A DNA stretch of 64,000 nucleotides from positions 37,883,501 through 37,947,500 of the forward strand of contig CM075344.1 of assembly GCA_037693485.1 (NCBI GenBank). The letters are read 5' to 3'. Of the stretch, positions 1-10,658 are shown one piece after another. Within the stretch, counting starts at the first letter, position 1, and every line of letters begins with the position of its first letter. The position numbers and the translations under genes were made by a program. The notes beneath the pieces were generated by a model. The model was not told where the DNA came from and made no database searches. It saw only the letters and a list, made by a program, of their open reading frames with translations. The stretch comes from Kitagawia praeruptora. Lineage: Eukaryota > Streptophyta > Magnoliopsida > Apiales > Apiaceae.

Positions 1-750
1 TCTTAAATCATTTTTTTGAAAATGGAAAAAGAAGAGATTGAAGCTAGGATTTTGAGGAGATTAGTTTTATGAAATATAGGACTCACCATAAAAGTTTCAA
101 GATCAATCAATGGTTGGAAGTTGGATTTTGGTTTTTGAATTAGCCTAAAGGCCGAATATAATGAAAAGGGAGAGATGGGTGTTCTTGGCTTGGTTGCTTC
201 TTGAATAATTCATAAAGTGAAATGTTTATGATAATATCTCATCTTAAGGCTACTTTATTAAAGTAGTGAAGTGTTGGATGAGGAAATACCATGACAAGTG
301 TTGATCATTGGTTGATTCAAGGCTTAACCAAGTAGTTAGCTTGCTAAGTACTAGTTGATCTTTAAGGGTTCTAGTTGGTCTTGTAACTAGAATGGTTACT
401 AGATATTTTCTAGTAGCTTGCACAAGACTCTTGCTCCCTCTGCTTGTTTCTTTGTCCGTTTATTGCTTAATTCGTTGATCGTTCGAGGGAATAACTCATT
501 CGTTTCTAGTTAGGGTTTTACCGAAAACCTTCTTAATATTTATAATACTATTCCTCATCTTTCTTAATACTTCTCGAATTTAAATTCCTTAATTCCCTTT
601 TATAAATCCTTAAGTCTTGCAGTGTCCAGGGAAATCTCGGAGAAAATAAAAGTGCTCTTTTTCTGAATCCGACAGCTTTTACATACACTTATTTTCTTCC
701 TGGATCACTAATACGAACTCAGAAATCCGTTCCGAATACCGGGTATAACA
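1..750 (-). mobile_element. possible LTR retrotransposon end
   Basis: No coding sequence is visible here. Read on the minus strand the stretch begins at 750 with TGTTATACCCGGTATTCGG, which resembles the start of a plant Ty3/gypsy-type LTR (TG at the terminus). The body is non-coding and T-rich on the plus strand. Only one terminus is inside the window, so neither a matching LTR nor a target duplication can be shown. The position matters because the missing catalytic exons of the neighbouring NSUN6-like gene would be expected here. It could instead be ordinary intron sequence. Confidence 0.3.
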
Positions 751-1599
751 TTATTATAATAATATTCCAAATTCCACCAAAATCACTATTCATCACTTAT
801 TTTTATTTAATTCTAATAATTAGGAAAATGAACCTGGTTCACTCTCGAGTGCTTCTTAACCTTTTTACGGAACCGCTGGACTTATAATAGATATTGATTT
901 GGATGACACAAGAATAATCTTACTTGAAGTAATATACTTATTTTCTTAGGAGATAGATCATTCTTATCTATGCCGTCAACCAAAAGTATTCTGCATGACA
1001 TATAAATAATTGAATTCAAATCCGTTCCATTCATTTAATAGATCTTCGTTACATCGCAGTCATAACCACTATTCATTCCCACATTATTACATAATAAAAA
1101 GTTTTAAATTCTACCAAAAATCTGGGTTCTTACAGTTGTTTTCCCACCAGGTGCTGCACACATATCTAATATCCTCTCTCCTTGTTGAGGATCTGGAAAT
1201 TAAAACCAAAAATAAGAAGGAAGAATAATACATACTTCAACGTCTAAACAAATAGATAAAAGAATTGATAAAATTATATTCATGACAAATAGTGAACGAA
1301 AAAAATAAAAGCAAGGTACTTAGTAACATGTGTGTTGATTTCTAGGACACATAAACTTCCCACAAAGATATGGTAAAGATATCATGAAAACCATAGAGGA
1401 TATTTACCAACAATAGCTCTGTGATCTTCGAATACTGATCCAAAGATCCCCTTAAGTTCAGGGTGGAAAGTATGATCTATGTGAAGCTACGAAGCAAGGG
1501 TGCGGGTGCGGGGATACGCAAATTCGGCAAAATAAAAAATGTGGGGATTTGGATGCAGGGGATTCGGCAAATATTAAAATATTACAAATCTATATTATA

Positions 1600-1837
1600 C
1601 TTCCTCCGTCCCTCTCATTTCTTTACAGTTTTTTTCACTGGTTGGCACGCATTTAAGGTGTATATAAAGTATATTTCCATAACTTATTTTTAAAATTTTC
1701 TCTTTTTTGAATAAAAATTTAAACATTAAATTCTTATTCAGAAGAAAAAAAAAATTATAGAACTATACTTTATATGAGTCTTAAAATGTGTGTCATACCC
1801 TCTGTCCCGAATGTAAAGAACCTAGTGGGAGAGGGAG
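1600..1837. mobile_element. Stowaway-type MITE in intron 5 of the NSUN6-like gene
   Basis: The 238-bp segment starts CTTCCTCCGTCCCTCTC and ends, on the other strand, with CTCCCTCTCCCACTAGG. It is flanked by TA at 1598-1599 and 1838-1839, the Tc1/mariner-Stowaway target. The subterminal TTTCTTTACA motif is shared with the copy at 6101-6369. No coding capacity. Confidence 0.75.
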
Positions 1838-2632
1838 TACTTACTATTAATTAGCAAAATCAAAAAGGCTGGCGGTCACGAGCAAACATTTGTTGCCAGC
1901 AAACCGTACCGTACGTAGAGAGATGGGGTCCCCTGTTTTCACACCAAAAACTTTACTGTACACGTACCGCAGAAACTTTCTTCGATACGTGTTTTCACCG
2001 TTTGCTGTGGCAAACGGTTGCCCCTGACCGGCCCCCAATCAAAAAATACCCCAATGAAATAACCAAGAAGTAGCTACTGCTGCCAAACACAAAAAAAAAA
2101 GTTTCTAAATTTAAGGCCAAATGACATTTAGTCACATAAAGTATCATACAGTAATAAATATAATATTATTAACATTAATTTGTGAAAAAATCAGAGTTAA
2201 CAAAAATGTTAAAAAAAGTCAAACATAGATATCTCTTATATAAATACAGATACAATCATCCTTACACAGACCCAGCAGGCCAGCACATATACACGACATA
2301 TACATGCATATCTAAACTGAAAAGGAAATCGATTACATATCAGTAATCTATTACAGATAAATGCAGATCGTTGAGGAGAAAGAATTAAAAAATTATGGCC
2401 TTTTGTGCTCACCGAAAAATTACAGAAAATCCCCTTCCCGTACCCCCCCCCCCCCGAAACCCACCGGAAAATACGGGGATACGCCGCACCCACGCTACCC
2501 CAGATGTGAAGGGATATTCTGGTATTTCAATAATATGATAACAAACATTTATACAACTAAAGATTAAAGATGTGCCTTTCAACCAATACATTTATAGGAT
2601 ATATATAGAGAAAAAGATGTGTCAGTACTTAC
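1838..2632. other. intron 5 remainder of the NSUN6-like gene, no gene seen
   Basis: Between the Stowaway element and exon 5 there is AT-rich intron sequence, a run of about 13 C at 2443-2455 and a short GC-richer stretch around 2455-2510. Short open frames exist but none resembles a protein I recognise. Confidence 0.5.
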
Positions 2633-5600
2633 CTAAAGCATGGGCTGTAATAATGCTTGGGAAGTTCTGAAGAAAAATTTCCCCCTCAAGCACATCTGCA
2701 AGAAGAAAGGTCCGACTTAGTTGTATAGATAAGAAACTGAAACTTCCATTTTTACAGAAAATCTCCAAATATTAAGATACAACATACACTTAAAAAAGAA
2801 GCAACCAAGAACAGAAGGGAAGGAGGAGGAATGTCATAAGCAGTTGTAGAAGAAGACGCAAAAGTTTCAAGGGTTTAACAATAAATATAAGGCTCTAATA
2901 TGCCTGTAAGCTGCAGAATCAGGAAAAAGTTACGGGCCTTACGGCTTGCAGCCAAGTGCCCAATTTTATGATTTTAAAAGCTGCAGTAGTCTTGCTGGGA
3001 AATTGGTACGGAGAAAATCATTAAAGCATTGTTCGAATGGATTCATCATATAATTTTATCAAATAAGAACTACCAATACGTTCCTGATTCCATCACACAA
3101 AAACTTTGGATCCCAGAAGTGCAAACACAAAGCACAAAATACTTAAAATTTGTACTTAAGTGTCGAAACTCCAACCACCGCATGACTGCAACATAATTCT
3201 CTTTACACAGTACTTTAAAGCTGATACAAGAAATTAGGGAAATGACATTGTCGAAAAGGTCACACGTGTTATTTTTTAATATACTTATGAGCCTTTGTGA
3301 AGAAGCTTCTGTGTCTTTGCAAAAGCTTCTTCATGTCAGAGCTTTGCATATGGCAAAGAAGAGCATGAGTGGGATCAATCAAAGGTGGCATGGTCACATG
3401 AAGGAATTAGGAGGAGAAAAGCTGATATAGTCATAGCTATGGTCATAAAAGAAAGGCCGGATGAATTCGTCTTTTTCAATGGTACGAATTACAGCCATAC
3501 AATGGAGATATAGAAAAAAAAGCAAGACCCCTAGGGCTGAAAAGAAAAAGTGAAAAATATATTGTTACTTTCCGGATTACAGGGATTTAATTTTTATAAT
3601 GCTATACATGACAAGATTCTTTCAAGTTGTTGGAACACAAATCTAAGACAGGCTTAAAAAAATAGCAATTAGAACAATGTGATAAACGCTTTTTTCTCCC
3701 CTTGAACGTCATTTCTGGATTACAAATATTTCTGTTTTTATCATATAAGAAAGAGGACTACTTAGAGGAAAAATCTTAGCTAATTATGGCACAACGCGTT
3801 AAAATTTGAAAAACTTGTCAGATAAAAACAAAATTATTATTAAATAAGAACTTAGATTAACTATGGAAATAAATATGAGCTATACCATTAAAAGAAGGCA
3901 GTCTATACACTCTATCCGTCATATCCACAGCAATTCCCTGTGCGGCGCGAAAAATTCCAGCCCTTGACAGCATGGTTTTTCCTTGGCCAATATACAAGCC
4001 ACTGCGCTCAATATAGTGAGGATCTACAGAAGCAAATCAGTGGTAACTTAAGATAAGACGTCAATGAACATTTGCAGACACACCATAATTTGTCAAATTA
4101 ATAAAAATAAAAGGACGCTTAAATATCTCAATCCTTAGAATATAATTCATCACATTTTGTTGATATATTTTATTATATGTAGGCTTCACTGAGGAGTGAA
4201 TTTATGGCAATTAAACACCATTTGGCTATAAGATATTGTCATGCAAAAGCGACATGAATGAATCTGCAGTATTATTTTCTTCAATACTGAAAAGATACAT
4301 CACCTACTGTATTACAAATATGTTTACATGATTTACAGGAAAATTCAATATACAAGTGTGTTTATTGCCCAAAGGATTTTCATGTACAACCTAATTTTAC
4401 ATATTTAAAACACAAGGGAAGATTTTACAATGATCAATATTTGGTGCAGAAATATAGAGGTATCCACTTGAGACTGAAGTTCAATCAGTTAATGACCAGA
4501 ACGCGTGAATAGATAAACAACAAGGATGCTGTAATGAGGGAAATTTACAAGTCAAAATAAGTACTAACTAGCCAAAGTTCTAGTTAATGCTGATAGACCT
4601 GACCAATACTTTTCACTGTAATGTGTAATTTACAGTCTCTTCGTCATAGGGATATTTATGCCTCGATGACAAAGGATCAGAGTACAGGACAGTAATACAT
4701 GGAAATGAATGGTTCCCACAGTTACCACAATGTGTTACATTCATAGGATTCTTGCCTGTTTGAAGGCCCTGCATTACAGTCCCACGTGTTATACCAGTAC
4801 CCCATTTACCCTCAGAAATAGACTGCTCCACAGCAACTGAAACATCAACTACATCCCCTTCTTCAACATGAGCAGAGCAGGCAAGTACACCAGGAACAAA
4901 CACCTAAGTTTTAATTGAATTAGAGATTTTAGCAGAAAATATTAGAGTTGCGCACTTAATTACATAACATAAATGCAGGTACAAAACTAAAAATATAAAG
5001 AGAAAGCTAAGCACTCTGATGACTTACAATTTAGCATAAATTAAGCAAGCAAAGAAACCAATAGTAAGAGTATAACCAAGTGAAATGTACTCTGAAGATA
5101 TAGTCAGTGGACCGTTTATGTTGATGATTAATATTACGAATAGATACAAGTACACAAACTGGACCTGTTTACACAAAACTGTACTATGAGTGTACCTGAG
5201 CACCTCTAAGAACTGCCTCAGCACATTTACAGCTCACAAGTACCTCCTTTAGAGGTCTGTCTTGTGTGAACTCATATGATATAGCATGTGGACCGGAACC
5301 TCTTACAAATAAAACATAGTCTAGCCCAGGTAATTGGCACTTGGTAATGGGGCCAATTTGTCAACTTGCCTTCAAAAGATCATTATTCGACTGATGTGTC
5401 TCAACATCATTGGGTACCCCCGTTTCTTCTAGTATTTTGGAAAGTTCTCTATAACAGCATCACTCGTTGTCTTAAGTGTATTTACACGAATACAAGAGTA
5501 ACAAGATGGTTGACTGGGCAAAAGAAAAACACTTTATTTAAGAAAGAACGTAGATTTTAATGTAATAGAGAAACACAGCTTGTTGCATTACAATCGGATA

Positions 5601-6100
5601 CATATAATGTACCAGAAATTAAAGAGATTTATAAAACAAAGTAACAAACATTACGACGATTACACTAATAAAGCACATAGAAAAGTAGACATGAATACAT
5701 AGTCACTAAGAATTGAAGTTGCTCGAGTAAAACCTAAATAATGCTCCATCCCGTTTAATCAGAAATAACAACATGGAGAGGAAACGGAACCCTAGATTGG
5801 TTGGACAGAGTTTTAAATTTCAAATTTGTATAAACGGAACATGAACTAAAATTTCAAACTTAATATGCCCAAATGTAACAAATAACATTTCATCCTCAAT
5901 TTCACACCACATATAATTCAGTCCGAACGTAGATACTCTAAACTAAACAACTGGAATTGATTCTATACAAGTAACAAGAAATAATGAACCAAAAGAGTGA
6001 GTAGAACAAGTAACAAATAAGGGAGAGGGAGAAATGAAAGTTACGTTAAGGCCTTGGAGATACGAGCAAAGTGTTGAGCTCCGTAAGCGTTAACCAAGTA

Positions 6101-6369
6101 CTCCCTCCGTCCATTTCATTTCTTTACCCTTTCTATTTTGGGCTGTCCATTCCATTTCTTTACATTACTAAAAATAGTAACTTTTAACAATAAAATACAT
6201 TATTACATCCACTACTTCACTCCACCTTTTCACTATTACACCCACTACTTCACTTATTTTAACAATAAAATTACTATTACACCCACTACTTCATTTATTT
6301 TAACAATATTACATCCACTATCTTGGTTTCCGTGCAAAAAGCAAATGTAAAGAAAAGAAAAAAACAGAG
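6101..6369. mobile_element. Stowaway-type MITE inserted in a coding exon
   Basis: The 269-bp element begins CTCCCTCCGTCCATTTC and ends in an imperfect inverted copy (CTCTGTTTTTTTCTTTTC on the minus strand). TA flanks it at 6099-6100 and 6370-6371. Removing the element plus one TA leaves exon 1 at 119 nt with the right phase (39 codons plus 2 nt) and rejoins conserved residues on both sides, so the insertion site is placed with single-base precision inside the open reading frame of the NSUN6-like gene. Confidence 0.9.
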
Positions 6370-6525
6370 TAGTTTTCAACATCAGGATTCCAATGTAGGG
6401 ATGGATTGAAGGTATAACGTTCAGACTGATTCATCTGCATCACAAATCATTATGTACATCCACAAACATGAAATAGAGTATATAACTTTGTTTATTTTAA
6501 TTCACTGTGTTTGTGTGTGATTAGT

Positions 6526-6550
6526 GAGAGAGAGAGAGAGAGAGAGAGAG
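6526..6550. repeat. (GA)n microsatellite
   Basis: About twelve GA units lie directly upstream of the NSUN6-like coding start, probably inside its 5' UTR intron. On the gene's strand they read (CT)n immediately after the inferred donor GTAC. Confidence 0.85.
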
Positions 6551-7165
6551 TACCTGGCGAGTAGTGGTATTGAAGAAGGTTTTGGACAAGTTGAAAAGCA
6601 AATTCCTGACTTCATTCAAACACCCTAAACTACGGCCTTTCTACCGAGACCCTCTTATCACAATTTGGTCGTAAATACCTTAATATCACAAATTTGAAAA
6701 ATGGTCCTAAATATCACAAAGAAACGAAATAATAACTGGCGTTATTAATAACGCAATGGCGTCTTGTGTTACTCCTCTGTTTTATACTTTTTTTTAAAAA
6801 TAAAAGAATAAACGCAACACAAAAGAGCGTTGCCTGCAAACTACATATTAAGTTGCGTTTCTTGTTCACAAACAGGAGAAATTTAGAAAGGAACGTAACT
6901 TTATGTAGTGTTCGTCATTGTTTTTTTGTTTTTTGTTTTCTCTTAAATATATTCTACCCAAAAGTTAATTATTGAAATCCCAAAGAAATATAGAAAAAAA
7001 AATTTAAAAAATTAATTAGGAAATTGAATCCGGCGGATTTAATTTTTAAATTTAAAAAATACAATTTTAATTAAATTTAGGGGTTCAACAATTAACTTTT
7101 GGGATTCAACGTTTCCATTTTGGGTTTTAGAAATATTCGGAATGACGAATAAACCGTATACGAAC

Positions 7166-7230
7166 TTAGGGTTTAGGGTTTGGGATTTAGGGTTGTTTAC
7201 AACCCTAAACCCTAGACCCTAAACCCTAAC
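7166..7230. repeat. interstitial telomere-like repeats in inverted order
   Basis: TTAGGGTTTAGGGTTTGGG reads into a short spacer and then ACCCTAAACCCTAGACCC follows. These are variants of the plant telomere unit TTTAGGG facing the complementary array, forming an imperfect palindrome inside the Mutator-like element. Confidence 0.8.
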
Positions 7231-7676
7231 TTATCCTGATTTTTAAACACGTTGTTAGCGTTTAAAAATCAGGACGCTAAATTCAATTTTTTTAATTAAA
7301 ATTTTTAAATTTTATATGTATTATTTTGAGATTTTAACAATTAAATTTTGGGATTCAATCGTTCCATTTTGAGTTTAGAAAATATTTAGGAAAAAAAAAA
7401 AGAAAAAAAGAGAGGAACAAACGCCACATAAAGTGGCGTTCCCTTTTAAAGTTTCATCATGTTTTAACCTCTTTGTAAACAAGGAAGGAAACGTAACTTA
7501 ATATTTCGTTTCCAGGCAACGCTAATTTATCATGCATGTATCACTTTGCTTTTAAAAAAAAACAAAGGAAAACGCAAGACGACAATGCGTTACTAGTAAA
7601 CGCTGGTTTAAGTTTCGTTTCTTTGTGATATTTAGGGCCATTTTTTCAATTTGTGATATTAAGGGCATTTTATCTT

Positions 7677-8594
7677 AAGCTTTCACCTTCTATAAACTTC
7701 CATGTACATTTCTAAACTCTCGGATTCTCTCTCATGAGAGTCGTCTGAGCCCCTTCCCTCCCCCCTCCCGCCTCTCTCCTCCCCCCTCCCGCCTCTCTCC
7801 TCCCTCTCCCTCTAACCTTTCTGCCGCAGCCCCTCCCTCAATTCCCGCCCCTCCTCCCCTTCTTCATATCTCCTCCGCCCTTCCCCCACCAATCCTCCCA
7901 TTCCGATTCCTCCATCTCTTTCTAGATCTTGATTTTCAATAAAATCGAGATCCAATCCTTTTTTGGGTGAGATCTCTTTTGCCGTACCCATCTTTTTAGG
8001 TTGTTTTTTCTCCCCAATTGTTTGGGGTTTATGTTTGGTTGTGTTTTATTTTTGGTTGTTTGGTTGCGTTCTCCACTGAAATTGGTTTTTTTGGCATTTT
8101 GGGAAATCTTGAAAGCTTGCATCGATGCTACTTGCGGCATGTCTATAGCTAATTTTTGGCATGTAGATAGCTGGGGTATCGGCATGTCTATAGCTGTTTT
8201 ACGGCATGTAGATAGCTGGAGTATTCTTGAGATGGTATTGGAATTCACAAGAGCTCACATTTCACAATTAAAGTTTGTTCCGGTTTCGGGAGTTTATGCT
8301 TCCCCAACTTCAGTTGAAGGTTTGGAACATTGGGCTTCAGTACGCATTTATGTTTGGGTCAATTGTGCTACTACGGATTTCAGGGCTGATGCTAGTAGGA
8401 TTGATCGGGATACCATTGTAACTTTTTTTAGTTTCAAGAATCTATGGATTCAATTTGTTAAGCAGTCTGGAAACAATGCGGCTATTTACTTAGCTCGTTT
8501 ATTGTTTTATCAACCTGATTGCATTGTCAGTTGGGGGTTTGTCCCGGCTAGACTTGTTTAAGTTAATGGAATGACCTTGCATTTTGTCAAAAAA
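7677..8594 (+). mobile_element. short internally deleted LINE insertion
   Basis: The 918-bp segment is flanked by a perfect 16-bp direct repeat, AAGGGCATTTTATCTT, at 7661-7676 and 8595-8610, and ends in an A run (8588-8594). These are the marks of LINE-type target-primed insertion. It starts with a C/T-rich leader (7735-7915), typical of plant LINE 5' ends, and goes straight to an open frame whose tail looks like a LINE RNase H. Almost all of ORF1 and ORF2 is missing, so it moved as a non-autonomous derivative or retrocopy. Confidence 0.7.
8001..8561 (+). pseudogene. fragment ending in a LINE RNase H-like tail
   Basis: A 186-codon open frame lies in the small LINE insertion. The N-terminal half is unrecognised and contains an internal near-repeat (GMSIANFWHVDSWG and GMSIAVLRHVDSWS). 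The C-terminal stretch with WIQFVKQSGNNAAIYLAR corresponds to the end of LINE-encoded RNase H domains, where FVKRxxNxVAHxLAR is usual. The catalytic acidic residues of RNase H are not recognisable, so enzyme activity is unlikely. The frame being open over 561 nt may be chance or recent age. Confidence 0.45.
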
Positions 8595-8660
8595 AAGGGC
8601 ATTTTATCTTCAAATTGTGATAAAGAGGGCCACCACCCTTTTCTACTGCTGCCTTAAATG

Positions 8661-9218
8661 CTCTGGCGGAGGCGGACTACATTATTATTTCTTAATTTTC
8701 CCACATTTTTTTTTGTCAAAGAATATACATTCTCGTATATGAATTGTACCGAAATACAATACCGACGAAAACCGGAGAAACGGGTTTAGTTTTTTTTATC
8801 AAGAAAGTTTATCACATAGATGTCCCCAGAAATTTAGATAATAAGACTTTAATGTCTGAAAAGAGACTTCCCATTGTCTTCTCACCTGAAAAAAACAAAA
8901 AATCTCATTAAGAATAATATTTCTAAAATAATCTATCTTTATATATATAATAGGCCAATACAAGAAAAAAAATGGTGAGACTTTTTAATGTACATGAAAA
9001 GTCCAGTTTGCCACTCATCTAAATTTTTTGAAAAAATTGTGGTTGGTGGGATTTGAACTTGGGTCTCCAAGTTAATTCATGCATCCTTTTACCACTACAC
9101 CACTCAATCACATCTGTTTTAAATCAAACACAATATAGATGCATGTGTGTGTGCATATTTTAATTAGTGCGACAAACTAATAATTTTTTTGTCCTGCTTT
9201 TACTTTTACATTTATTGA
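8661..9218 (-). repeat. 560-bp repeat, left copy (inverted relative to 30919-31487)
   Basis: This sequence recurs in opposite orientation at 30919-31487 with only scattered differences. The shared outer edge reads CTCTGGCGGAGGCGGACTAC here and the inner edge ends near CTTTTACATTTATTG. On the minus strand it contains tRNA-like internal promoter motifs: GGTGTAGTGGTAAAAGG (A box-like) followed about 30 nt later by AAGTTCAAATCCC (B box-like), as in tRNA-derived SINEs. No coding sequence. Confidence 0.75.
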
Positions 9219-9429
9219 TTTGGACTATAATATATTATATCAAAATATTAATTATTGGTACATAATATATGATTTGATTATATTATAAATTTGTAATAAC
9301 AATCAACATAATAATATAAAATTACTATATACAACTTGTTATTCTCTTAAACAACCTAAGCACTCATCTCTACGTGTTTTTAATAATACACATGATATCT
9401 CTATGTGTACCGCACAAGCGGGGCAATAT

Positions 9430-9700
9430 TTGGTTTTATATAAAGAAAAAAAATGAAATGCATATTGTATTTTTATGAAAAGTATTAAATATAAGACCAA
9501 GTCAATAACTAAAGTACTTTATTCATGATTTAAAAGCACCAATTTACCCATAAGTTCCTATTTATATATAGAAGTATTATTTTCAATTCTAATTGAACTT
9601 GGAACACCGAGTTAAATTGTGCATTTTCATACCATTATGCCACACATTCACATGTATTTTAAATCATACACACAATATGTATGTGTGTGATATTGATGAA
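9430..9700. repeat. diverged second unit of the 560-bp repeat
   Basis: TTGAACTTGGAACACCGAG, ACCATTATGCCACACATTCAC and the following TTTTAAATCATACACACAATA are recognisable but decayed versions of the middle of the 8661-9218 repeat, in the same orientation. This suggests an old tandem or nearby insertion. Confidence 0.4.
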
Positions 9701-10500
9701 ATGTTGTTAATTAAATATTACTGGATTTTAAATGAGTTTTGGACTCTTTTATCATTTATCAATTAAAGAATTACGTAAAATATATACACAATTGGGCTAT
9801 AAAATGATAGTATAATTAATATAATGGATATTATCTAACAATATATTAAAGCAAAAAATATTGAGATGTTAACGTAAAATGAAAATTGTATATTACTACA
9901 CAACATACAATAATTTATTAGTCAAACAATTCGGGTCCTAAAAATATTTGGCTTTAGAAAAACGAATCCTATAAATAACACATTACCTTTTACATACAAA
10001 TTTGCTAATGTTTAATTTAAAATATGACATTATGTATAAAGAAAGGATCGTATATTATATATGTTATTTTAATTATGGAGGTGACTCGATGAAAGTCAAA
10101 CGGACATTGGAAGAGAAACAAAGGCAAGAAATTAGATGAAAACAAATAAAACAATTAGAAATGTGATTTTAAGAAGTTAGCACAAGACCTGAGAAGCATT
10201 TTAAAAGATTTACGAAGATTTTTTATTAGAATCAGGACTAAAACCTACATTCTCAGAATGCAACATCTTGAAGAGTATTTAGTTTTTACCTTGAATATTA
10301 TTGGAGATCGGCTAAATGGATGCATCATTTTTTAAGAATGTTTAGGATTGTAAGTGCTCTGAAAAATCATCTTAATTAGACAACACCCACATAACACTGA
10401 AATTATATTCTCCTACTGTAGTGTCATGTGTGTATGTTAAAAAAAATGAATCTGCATGTTTTTGTTTGTAAGTAACATACCACTAGCACATGTTATCCAA
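9701..10500. other. AT-rich stretch, no gene seen
   Basis: AT-rich sequence without a coding signal, between the 560-bp repeat area and the start of LINE A. The 5' end of LINE A could begin anywhere in its last hundred bases. Confidence 0.5.
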
Positions 10501-10658
10501 GCAGTTAGGTCTCGTCTACTGACGTGTTTTATTTGCCTCCCCCTGATTTCAGTGTTAAAACGGTGTTCTACTTAGCTACTAGCTCTATTCCTAAACCAGT
10601 TCCTTCACTACTATCTCTACTCCTAAACCAAGTCTTCTTCTCACTCTCAAACTCTCAA

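Larger units (their letters stand above)
1134..6434 (-). pseudogene. NSUN6-like tRNA (cytosine-5) methyltransferase, disrupted and 3'-incomplete
   Basis: NSUN6-type enzymes methylate a cytosine in tRNA using S-adenosylmethionine. Six minus-strand exons can be read: 6434-6045, 5513-5196, 4903-4756, 4023-3886, 2695-2633 and 1192-1134. Their phases join perfectly once the defects are discounted. Exon 1 has SERYTFNP and GAQHFARISKAL, exon 2 PSCYSCIRVNTLKTTSDAV and the start of the PUA domain (LPGLDYVLFVRGSGPHAISY), exon 3 the PUA core (PGVLACSAHVEEGD), exon 4 GLYIGQGKTMLSRAGIFR, exon 5 IFLQNFPSIITAHAL and exon 6 the SAM-binding motif DMCAAPGGKTT. Defects: a 269-bp Stowaway MITE inside exon 1 coding sequence, a 1-nt deletion near 5445 that shifts the frame, and TGA at 5361-5363. 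The exons carrying the catalytic cysteines are not found between 1 and 1133. A 5' UTR intron (donor CCAG/GTAC at 6550, acceptor GCAG just before the ATG) is likely. Family assignment is from recalled plant homologues. Confidence 0.85.
6640..8628. mobile_element. Mutator-like non-autonomous element with long inverted repeats
   Basis: The left arm (6640-6730, containing CTCTTATCACAATTTGGTCG and ATATCACAAATTTG) recurs inverted at 7607-7676 and, after an inserted LINE remnant, at 8595-8628 (AATTGTGATAAAGAGGGCC). The interior holds many inverted AACGC/GCGTT and AACGT motifs and no transposase. A clearer relative with the same arm motifs and a perfect 9-bp target duplication lies at 35901-36339, which is why I call this Mutator-like. 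Its own target duplication is not clear, so the outer borders are approximate. Confidence 0.6.

Noticed and set aside
1378..1470. Minus-strand frame that looks mildly protein-like (PPELKGIF, YPLWF) in intron 5 of the NSUN6-like gene
   Set aside because: It does not fit the exon phases or the family sequence, and it is short.
1847..2493. Open frames of 60-85 codons on the minus strand
   Set aside because: Low-complexity or intron sequence without domain similarity; no splice support.
1490..2510. Possible larger inverted repeat between GGGTGCGGGTGCGGGG at 1500 and the GC-rich patch at 2470
   Set aside because: Similarity is limited to a short GC-rich phrase (GGGGATACG), with no matching flanks.
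3242..3430. 62-codon plus-strand frame in the NSUN6-like intron 4
   Set aside because: No known motif, no support for transcription, and chance length in intron sequence.
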